In this document: piece after piece, positions 1-4,526 of the stretch
Numbering within the stretch: the stretch's first letter is position 1
Layout of the letters: every line of letters starts with the position of its first letter
Source of the DNA: DASTHS01 sp035718085
Lineage (GTDB): Bacteria; Actinomycetota; Acidimicrobiia; Acidimicrobiales; Palsa-688
Reading direction: 5' to 3'
DNA length: 6,329 bases
Assembly: GCA_035718085.1 (NCBI GenBank)
Contig: DASTHS010000207.1
Location: forward strand, 1 to 6,329
Position numbers and translations under genes: made by a program
The notes under the pieces: generated by a model
Database searches by the model: none
Seen by the model: the letters and a program-made list of their open reading frames with translations, nothing else
Told to the model about the DNA's origin: nothing

Positions 1-436
1 CGACCCACAGGTCGACCCCGTCGCTGAAGGTGAGCTGCGGGGCGGTGGGCACGATGCGCCCCCATTCGACGGGCGTCCAGATGCCGTCGGGCGGCGGACC
101 GCCCGCCGCCAGCAGCTCTCGTCGGGCCGCCTCGTGGGCGACGATCGTCGCCTCGGGGAAGGCGGCGTTGCCGAAGGTGTGGTCGCCGTGGTGGTGGGTG
201 TCGACGAGGGTGCGCACGGGCAGTCCGGTGACCTGGGCGATGGAGGCGCGCAGGGCGGCGGTGCGGGCGGCGGTGGCCGCGGTGTCGACGACCACGACCC
301 CCCCACCGCCGACGAGGAAGCCGGCGTTGTTCAGCCACCAGCTGCCGTCGGGCTGCAGGTGGGCCCACACCCCGTCGGCCACCTCCTGGCGGTGCGCGGG
401 CCCCGGGGGGCCGCCGTGGCCGTGGCCGGCGCTCAT
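1..436 (-). CDS. Metallo-beta-lactamase-fold hydrolase, N-terminal part (cut by window edge)
   Basis: The visible 145 residues begin MSAGHGHGG and run off the left edge, so the C-terminal half is missing. They show the start of an MBL fold: a strand pair around residues 35-51 (WLNNAGFLVG, then a run of valines ending VVVVD) and the metal-binding motif THHHGDHTFGN at 80-90. That motif matches HxHxDH, with H81, H83, D85 and H86 as the expected zinc ligands. The spacing fits the glyoxalase II-like/MBL hydrolase superfamily, whose members cleave thioesters, lactones or other esters using one or two metal ions. The substrate cannot be told from this half. No signal peptide is visible, so it is probably cytoplasmic. 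The ATG start overlaps the stop of the upstream LLM oxidoreductase by ATGA and has no clear Shine-Dalgarno sequence of its own, which points to translational coupling. The family call is firm; the specific function is open. Confidence 0.88.
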   Translation of the reverse strand, partial: MSAGHGHGGPPGPAHRQEVADGVWAHLQPDGSWWLNNAGFLVGGGGVVVVDTAATAARTAALRASIAQVTGLPVRTLVDTHHHGDHTFGNAAFPEATIVAHEAARRELLAAGGPPPDGIWTPVEWGRIVPTAPQLTFSDGVDLWV

Positions 437-1329
437 CGCAGCAGGGCGTCGGCCAGCAGGGACCACTGCCCGGTCGGCACCTCCCCCATGGTGGCGCCGA
501 CGGCCTGCACCAGCACGTGGTCGGCGCCGGCGTCGAGGTGCGCGTGCACCCGGTCGACGGCGGCCTCGACGTCGCCCATGGCCACCAGCGCCTGGGCCAA
601 CCGCTCGGACCCGCCACGGCCGAAGTCGCTCTCGTCGAACCCGAGGCGCAGCCAGTTGTTCCGGTAGTTCGGCAGGCCGGTGTAGAAGGCCAGGTGCTCG
701 TGGGCCCGCCGACGGGCCTCCTCGGCGTCGACGCCGACCACGACGGCCTGCTCGACGACGAGCAGCGCGTCGGGCCCGAGGTGCTCACGAGCGAATGCGG
801 TGTGCTCGGGGGGCACCAGATAGGGGTGGGCGCCCTGGGTCTCGGCGGCGCACAGCTCGAGCATCTTCGGACCGAGGGCTGCGACCACGACCGTCGGCAT
901 CGTCGCGTCGGCCGCCATGTAGGGGGCGGCGGCCATGCGCTCGAGGTAGGCCCGCATGGCTTGGAGCGGCGGCCCGTAGGTCTCGCCCCGATCGCGTTCG
1001 ACCAGCGGCCGGTGCGAGACGCCCAGGCCGAGCACGAACCGCCCCGGGAAGCGGGCCTCGAGGTTGCGCGCCGCCGCGGCGCACGCCATCGGCCCGCGCC
1101 CGTAGATGTTGGCGATGCCGGTGCCCACGACCATGCGGGGGGCGGCGTCGAGGAACATCGCCGCTTGGGTGAACGCCTCCCGCCCGTAGGCCTCGCCGTA
1201 CCAGAGCGACCCCCACCCGGCGGCGTCGAGGGCGGCGACGGCCTCCATCGCTTCGGGGGCCGGCAACGACTCGAGGGTGGTGGTCCAGATGCCGTAGCGG
1301 TTGGCGCGAAGCGACTCGGGTGCGGTCAT
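433..1329 (-). CDS. LLM-class F420-dependent oxidoreductase (TIGR03620-like)
   Basis: This is a 298-residue protein, close to the usual 280-300 for small luciferase-like (TIM-barrel) oxidoreductases. The start ATG at 1329 gives MTAPESLRANRYGIWT and leads straight into the first barrel strand. Typical segments are LDAAGWGSLWYGEAYGRE (34-51), MVVGTGIANIYGRGP (66-80), FPGRFVLGLGVSHRPLVE (94-111), ALGPKMLELCAAETQGAHPY (151-170) and LDAGADHVLVQ (265-275). From memory of the families, the GVSH and GAHPYLVPPEHT stretches resemble the actinobacterial TIGR03620 group, which is assigned to coenzyme F420 use. Such enzymes pass hydride to or from F420 on small organic substrates; the substrate here is unknown. 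The open frame extends further upstream to 1935, but that extension lies antisense-parallel to the nitroreductase gene and lacks family similarity. There is no Shine-Dalgarno sequence at the ATG, while a -10-like hexamer lies 6 nt upstream. The next gene (MBL hydrolase) overlaps its stop codon. Confidence 0.9.
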   Translation of the reverse strand: MTAPESLRANRYGIWTTTLESLPAPEAMEAVAALDAAGWGSLWYGEAYGREAFTQAAMFLDAAPRMVVGTGIANIYGRGPMACAAAARNLEARFPGRFVLGLGVSHRPLVERDRGETYGPPLQAMRAYLERMAAAPYMAADATMPTVVVAALGPKMLELCAAETQGAHPYLVPPEHTAFAREHLGPDALLVVEQAVVVGVDAEEARRRAHEHLAFYTGLPNYRNNWLRLGFDESDFGRGGSERLAQALVAMGDVEAAVDRVHAHLDAGADHVLVQAVGATMGEVPTGQWSLLADALLR

Positions 1330-1335
1330 GCGGTC

Positions 1336-1341
1336 AGCATC
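1336..1341 (-). promoter_or_regulatory. Possible -10 element for leaderless LLM oxidoreductase transcript
   Basis: Read on the minus strand the hexamer is GATGCT, followed by exactly six bases (GACCGC) and then the ATG. It lacks the first T of TANNNT but keeps the A at position 2 and the T at position 6, which are the most conserved -10 bases. The spacing equals that of the better matches before the nitroreductase and MFS genes. No convincing -35 is seen. This is a weak call on its own. Confidence 0.3.
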
Positions 1342-1399
1342 GCAGAGGTCGACGGCGCGCCGATGGGCCTGCGACGACGGCCCGACACGTCGCCGTGGT

Positions 1400-1419
1400 G
1401 GTGGCGGGTGCCCGCCACC
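1400..1419 (-). terminator. GC-rich hairpin in the nitroreductase-LLM gap, possible terminator
   Basis: A perfect 9-base inverted repeat (GGTGGCGGG / CCCGCCACC) is separated by only two bases; in practice it would form an 8-bp stem with a 4-nt loop. It lies 35 bases past the nitroreductase stop codon and about 70 bases before the LLM start, inside the only sizeable non-coding gap of the minus-strand block. No U-tract follows on either strand, so it is not a canonical intrinsic terminator. U-less hairpins are often proposed as terminators in high-GC actinobacteria. It could also act as an mRNA processing or stability element. Confidence 0.4.
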
Positions 1420-1454
1420 GTCTGCGCGCGGACCCCATCGTCGCGCCGGAGGGC

Positions 1455-2147
1455 TCAGCCGGGCGGCGCCGGGGGGCCGGCCGAGGTGTGCCGGGTGCCC
1501 TCCGGGTCGACCGCCCACGCCGGCGTGTCGCCCCACCGCTCGGCGAAGACGAGCTCGCCGAGGGGGCGGCGCCGCACCGGGCCGTGGCCCCCGGCGGGGC
1601 GGCCGAGGGTGATCGTCGCTGCCAGCCACGCCTCGGGAGGGGCGCCGACCAGGGCGCGCAGCTCGGCCTCGAGGCCGCGCTGGAACCCGGTGATGACCCC
1701 GCCGTAGCCGAGGGCGCGGGCCGCGAGCAGCAGGTTCTGGCAGGCCGGGTAGACCGATGCCCCGTCGCTCGGGTCGGGCGCCCGGTACCGCACCATCCAC
1801 GGGAGCACCAGCACCGGCGCCCGCTCGAAGCCGTCGACGTAGTCGGCCATGGTGCGGGCCATGCGGGCCTTGGGCGACGACGGGTCGGCGCCCGAGCCGC
1901 CGTCGTAGCCGTCGCGGCGGCGCTTCCCGGCCCACACCCGGCGAGCGTGCTCCCCGATGAGGGCCTTGGCCGCGGTCGCCACGGGCCCGTCGGTGAGCAC
2001 CAGGAACCGGAACGGCTGCCGGTTGGAGCCGCTGGGCGCCCGGGTGGCGGCGAAGAGCACCTCGCGCAGAACCTCGTCGGGCACCGGCTCGTCGCGGTAG
2101 CGGCGGATCGCCCGCGTCGTGCGCAGGCCCTCGAGCAGGTCGACCAC
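1455..2147 (-). CDS. Nitroreductase-family FMN oxidoreductase
   Basis: This is a 230-residue protein, typical for the nitroreductase superfamily (about 180-250). The N-terminus TTRAIRRYRDEPVPDEVL (10-27) is the family opening, with arginines that contact the FMN phosphate. ATRAPSGSNRQPFRFLVL (34-51) is the second FMN-binding segment. GASVYPACQNLLLAARALGYGGVITG (129-154) is the central dimer/FMN helix, and ITLGRPAGG (179-187) closes the core. Members use FMN and NAD(P)H to reduce nitroaromatics, quinones, enones or flavins, and some dehalogenate; the substrate is not evident. A linker at 73-100, rich in Arg, Asp, Gly and Ser, may be a lid loop. The C-terminal tail from about 212 is Pro/Gly/Thr-rich and probably disordered. 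The start is GTG at 2147, preceded by TAGGGT six bases upstream; AGGGTGA in the same place could alternatively be a weak ribosome binding site. It lies 20 bases after the stop of the 57-aa gene and may also be read from the upstream operon. Confidence 0.9.
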   Translation of the reverse strand: MVDLLEGLRTTRAIRRYRDEPVPDEVLREVLFAATRAPSGSNRQPFRFLVLTDGPVATAAKALIGEHARRVWAGKRRRDGYDGGSGADPSSPKARMARTMADYVDGFERAPVLVLPWMVRYRAPDPSDGASVYPACQNLLLAARALGYGGVITGFQRGLEAELRALVGAPPEAWLAATITLGRPAGGHGPVRRRPLGELVFAERWGDTPAWAVDPEGTRHTSAGPPAPPG

Positions 2148-2153
2148 GCCGTC

Positions 2154-2159
2154 ACCCTA
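2154..2159 (-). promoter_or_regulatory. -10 element (TAGGGT) for leaderless nitroreductase transcript
   Basis: On the minus strand TAGGGT fits the actinobacterial TANNNT -10 pattern. It is followed by six bases (GACGGC) and the GTG start, so transcription would begin on or next to the start codon. The same bases overlap a possible weak ribosome binding site (AGGGTGA), so a leadered operon transcript could also be translated here. No clear -35 is visible. Confidence 0.45.
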
Positions 2160-2167
2160 GGGAGTGC

Positions 2168-2341
2168 TCAGAAGCGGTCGCGACCCTCGTCGTCTGCAGG
2201 GACCTCGGCGGCCTGCTCGAGGGCGTCGAACTCGTCGGCCTCGGCGGAGGACGGCGCCGTCGCCGGCCGCAGCACGGGGTCGTCGACCACGGCACGCTCC
2301 TGTTCCGCGGCGTCGGCCTGGGGTACGTACGGGTCGCTCAT
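2168..2341 (-). CDS. Small acidic protein (57 aa), unknown function, coupled to the DUF2795 gene
   Basis: This is a short open frame of 57 residues beginning MSDPYVPQADAAEQERAVVD and ending DEGRDRF. Its ATG overlaps the stop of the DUF2795 gene as ATGA, and a GGAG sits 8 bases upstream of the ATG inside the end of that gene. Both support real, coupled translation. I do not recognise the family. The product has 16 Asp/Glu against 4 Arg and no Lys, giving a net charge near -12. It has no membrane segment, no cysteine and no signal peptide. The middle (about 20-35) is Pro/Ala/Ser-rich and looks disordered, and residues 33-47 could form an amphipathic helix. The high acidity suggests a small partner protein, possibly of the DUF2795 product; that is inference only. 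It is short enough to be missed by automated annotation. Confidence 0.7.
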   Translation of the reverse strand: MSDPYVPQADAAEQERAVVDDPVLRPATAPSSAEADEFDALEQAAEVPADDEGRDRF

Positions 2342-2742
2342 GCTCGGTGCTCCGTGCCGTGACCGAGCGCCTCCCAGATCTGCTCGATCGTGTCGTAGTG
2401 CCGGTCGTCGGGCAGGTCGTCGAGCACGGCGAGCACCCGAGCCGGGGCCATCGCCTCTCGGGCGACCTCGAGGAGGCGCTGCCGGTTGGCGGGCAGCTCA
2501 CCGGGGCGAAGCGCCTGGGCGAGCTGGCTGCGCATGTCGACCTCGTCGGGCGTCAGGCCGGTGGGGGCCCCGGGGCGCTCGCCCGAGGCGTGGGTGTCGC
2601 CGCCCTCGGTCTCGAAGTCCTCCTGCAGCAGGTCGGCGCGGGAGCGGGCCTCGATCGGCGTCCCCTGCTCCAACGAGCGCACCTCTTTGGCCATCTCCTC
2701 GTCGACCCGGGGGTTGTGCACGTCACTCCGGCGCTGCACCAC
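2338..2742 (-). CDS. DUF2795 domain-containing protein
   Basis: This is a 134-residue soluble protein. The C-terminal part (about 71-127) has the DUF2795 pattern: a hydrophobic helix (RSQLAQALRPGELPANRQRL), then an LEVAREAMAPARVLAVLDDLP stretch and a closing DRHYDTIEQIWEALG helix. The order LP-x-N/D, A-R-x-x-x-A-P and L-P-x-x-x-Y is how I recognise the domain; its function is unknown. The N-terminal part (10-60) contains VDEEMAKEVRSLEQGTPIEARS, a charged segment that I recall beside the same domain in other actinobacterial proteins, followed by a Gly/Pro/Thr-rich linker. No membrane segment or catalytic motif is visible. The start is GTG at 2742, chosen for the strong GGAAGGAG seven bases upstream. 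It follows the GGDEF-EAL stop by 22 bases and overlaps the 57-aa gene by ATGA, so the three genes probably share a transcript. Confidence 0.8.
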   Translation of the reverse strand: MVQRRSDVHNPRVDEEMAKEVRSLEQGTPIEARSRADLLQEDFETEGGDTHASGERPGAPTGLTPDEVDMRSQLAQALRPGELPANRQRLLEVAREAMAPARVLAVLDDLPDDRHYDTIEQIWEALGHGTEHRA

Positions 2743-2744
2743 GG

Positions 2745-2768
2745 TCAGGCTCCTTCCGGGCGGTTCAT
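2745..2768 (-). other. Seven-codon minicistron between the GGDEF-EAL and DUF2795 genes
   Basis: The minus strand reads ATG AAC CGC CCG GAA GGA GCC TGA (peptide MNRPEGA). Its ATG overlaps the GGDEF-EAL stop as ATGA, and its own stop ends two bases before the GTG of the DUF2795 gene. The DUF2795 ribosome binding site lies inside it. It could carry ribosomes from one gene to the next. It may equally be chance, because there is no separate ribosome binding site of note for its ATG. Confidence 0.25.
2750..2757 (-). promoter_or_regulatory. Ribosome binding site of the DUF2795 gene
   Basis: GGAAGGAG on the minus strand lies seven bases before the GTG at 2742. It is the best Shine-Dalgarno match in the minus-strand block and fixes this GTG as the start, rather than the adjacent second GTG codon or any internal codon. 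Confidence 0.75.
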
Positions 2769-4438
2769 GCCCCGCGAGCTACCCGTCGCGGCACCCCCTC
2801 ACGCCAGGCGCCGACCCGCGCCGGCACGTCGGCCGCGGCGAGCCGGCCCGAGAAGCGCTCGCCCTGGGAGCGGTCACAGCCGAGCACGGTGACCGCCTCG
2901 TGGGTGTCGTCGGTGTCGACACCCTCGGCGACCACGACCATGCCGAGGAGGTGGGCGAGCTCGACGGTGGCGAAGGCGGTGGCGTGGGTGGCGGGATCGG
3001 CGAGACCCCCGACGACGCGGGCGTCGAGCTTGACCTCGTCGAAGCTCACCTCGCGCAGCGTGCCCAGCGACGAGCTCGGGGTGCCGTAGCAGTCGAGGGC
3101 GAGCACCACCCCCAGCTGCTGGAGGCGGCCCAGCACGTCGACGGCGCGGGCGCCGTGGTCGCGGAGCACGGCCTCTGGGAGCTCGACGGTGAGCGCACCC
3201 GGCTCGGTGCCCGACACGTCGAGCACCTCGGCCACCGCGGCAGGGAAGCCGGGGCTGAGCAGCTCCGCCGCCCCGACGTCGATCGCCAGGCCCGGGCGGC
3301 ACCCGGCGCGGCACCACGCCGCCCGGTCGGAGCAGGCGCGCCGCAGCAACGCCCGCCAGAGCTCGGCGGCCAGGCCGGCGTCCTCGGCGACGGCGCGCAG
3401 GGCGGCGCCGGCCAGCGGCGCGCCCGACCGAGCCCACACGGGCACCACCTCGACGCCCGTGGTGCGCCCGTCGACCGACTCGACGATCGGGTCGTAGGCG
3501 ACCTCGATGCGGTCGGCGGCCAGGGCGGCCCGGAGCTCCCCGGCGAGCGCGCCCCGCGCTGCTGCCTCGGACGCCTCGCGCAGGTCGATCATCTCGACCC
3601 GCCGGCCGCCCCGGCGCTTGGCGCGGTACATGGCGGCGTCGGCGTCCTCGAGCAGCCCCTCGGGGGTGTGGCGCGCCGGGTCGGCCGCGACGACCCCGAG
3701 GCTGGCGCCGACGTGGATGGCGCCGGCGGCCAACGAGAACGGGTCGTCGAGGGCGCGGCCGAGGCGCACGGCGATGGCTTCGCCATCGGCGGGGTCGTCG
3801 AGGTCGTCGCAGAGCACGACGAACTCGTCACCGCCGAGGCGGGCGGCGGTGTCACCCGGGCGCAGCAGGCTGCGCAACCGGCCGGCGAACGCCATCAGCA
3901 CGGCGTCACCGACCCGGTGGCCGTAGGTGTCGTTGACGTGTTTGAAGTCGTCGAGGTCGCAGAAGACGAGGGCGGCGGTGTGACCGGACCGCCGGACCCG
4001 GGCCAGGGTCTGCTCGATGCGGTCGACCAGCAGCAGCCGGTTGGGCAGGCCCGTGAGGGGATCGTGCAGCTCGCCGTGGCGGGCCTCGTCGAGCTCGGCG
4101 CGCAGTGCCTCGACGGTGCGTGCCGCCCCGATGGCGTGGCCGGCGACGGCGGCGACCGCCGCCAGGGCGGCAAGGTCGGCGTCACCCAGCGGAGCCGGGG
4201 GCGTGACCCTCAGCAGGCCGCCGTCGCCGGTGCCGGGGGTCAGCGGCACGGTCAGGGCGTCGGCGGTCAGCCCCGCGACCACCTCGACCGGCGCGGCCCC
4301 GGGCAGCTCGAGGGAGGCGCCCGCCCCGGGGGCGGCCGCGGCCAGCGCAGCGGTGAGCCGGGCGACCACCGCGTCGCGCCCGGTCGTCGACGCCGCGGTG
4401 ATCGCACCGAGCAGCGGCGGCAGGTCCGGGCGGTCCAT
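2765..4438 (-). CDS. GGDEF-EAL protein: probable diguanylate cyclase with a degenerate EAL domain
   Basis: This 557-residue cytoplasmic protein has an Ala-rich N-terminal region (1-105, possibly a reduced GAF-like sensor fold) and a short helical linker (106-121). A full GGDEF domain follows (about 122-283), then an EAL domain (about 299-545). The GGDEF half keeps the HDPLTGLPNR opening (125-134), the metal/substrate stretch FCDLDDFKHVNDTYGH (159-174), the signature LGGDEF (201-206) and the inhibitory-site RxxD as R193-P-G-D196. It should therefore make c-di-GMP and be product-inhibited. The EAL half is eroded. EAL reads EVV (330-332) and the following Arg is lost (VPVW). YQPI reads YDPI, the metal-binding Asn is Asp387, DDFGTG reads DCYGTP (449-454) and EGVET reads EGVDT (505-509). 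K470, D472 and Q525 remain. Phosphodiesterase activity is therefore doubtful, and the domain may bind c-di-GMP or regulate the cyclase. The ATG at 4438 has GGGGAG five bases upstream; an upstream in-frame ATG at 4513 lies across the divergent intergenic region and is less likely. Confidence 0.92.
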   Translation of the reverse strand: MDRPDLPPLLGAITAASTTGRDAVVARLTAALAAAAPGAGASLELPGAAPVEVVAGLTADALTVPLTPGTGDGGLLRVTPPAPLGDADLAALAAVAAVAGHAIGAARTVEALRAELDEARHGELHDPLTGLPNRLLLVDRIEQTLARVRRSGHTAALVFCDLDDFKHVNDTYGHRVGDAVLMAFAGRLRSLLRPGDTAARLGGDEFVVLCDDLDDPADGEAIAVRLGRALDDPFSLAAGAIHVGASLGVVAADPARHTPEGLLEDADAAMYRAKRRGGRRVEMIDLREASEAAARGALAGELRAALAADRIEVAYDPIVESVDGRTTGVEVVPVWARSGAPLAGAALRAVAEDAGLAAELWRALLRRACSDRAAWCRAGCRPGLAIDVGAAELLSPGFPAAVAEVLDVSGTEPGALTVELPEAVLRDHGARAVDVLGRLQQLGVVLALDCYGTPSSSLGTLREVSFDEVKLDARVVGGLADPATHATAFATVELAHLLGMVVVAEGVDTDDTHEAVTVLGCDRSQGERFSGRLAAADVPARVGAWREGVPRRVARGA

Positions 4439-4443
4439 GGGCG

Positions 4444-4449
4444 CTCCCC
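4444..4449 (-). promoter_or_regulatory. Ribosome binding site of the GGDEF-EAL gene
   Basis: GGGGAG on the minus strand lies five bases before the ATG at 4438 and decides this start over the in-frame ATG 75 bases further upstream. A leadered mRNA is implied here, unlike the neighbouring divergent MFS gene. Confidence 0.6.
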
Positions 4450-4514
4450 ATACCCACCCGGAGCCGGCCGCCACCCATGCGGAAAACCCGGCAGCGGCGC
4501 GGGCGCCCCCCACC

Positions 4515-4520
4515 TACCGT
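4515..4520 (+). promoter_or_regulatory. -10 element (TACCGT) for leaderless MFS transcript
   Basis: TACCGT matches TANNNT and is followed by six bases (GGCCAG) and the GTG start at 4527. No Shine-Dalgarno sequence precedes that GTG, so a leaderless transcript beginning on the GTG is the simplest reading. A -35 hexamer is not evident. Confidence 0.5.
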
Positions 4521-4526
4521 GGCCAG

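Larger units (their letters stand above)
4439..4526. promoter_or_regulatory. Divergent intergenic region between the GGDEF-EAL and MFS genes
   Basis: These 88 bases must hold the start signals for both directions. The MFS side has a clear -10-like TACCGT. The GGDEF-EAL side has TATGGGG just upstream of its ribosome binding site but no convincing -10/-35 pair. The only A/T-rich patch is GGAAAACC near 4480-4488. It is flanked by an imperfect inverted repeat (TGCGG ... CCCGGCA) that could be a small operator, although the match is weak. Confidence 0.4.

Noticed and set aside
1330..1935. N-terminal extension of the LLM oxidoreductase frame to 500 codons
   Set aside because: The extension overlaps the nitroreductase gene in another frame, is Arg/Pro-rich without family similarity, and the family begins at the ATG at 1329.
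2323..2330. GTACGTAC palindrome as a possible binding site
   Set aside because: It lies within the first codons of the 57-aa gene (Tyr-Val), is only eight bases long and has no second copy or context suggesting an operator.
1320..3089. Long plus-strand open frame of 589 codons across the nitroreductase, 57-aa, DUF2795 and GGDEF-EAL genes
   Set aside because: It is antisense to four supported genes. The product is Arg/Pro/Gly/Ala-rich low-complexity sequence with no recognisable domain, as expected for a shadow frame in very GC-rich DNA.
4017..4526. Upstream extension of the MFS frame to 585 codons
   Set aside because: It is antisense to the GGDEF-EAL gene and composed of Ser/Ala/Arg/Thr low-complexity sequence. 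The transporter fold starts after the GTG at 4527.
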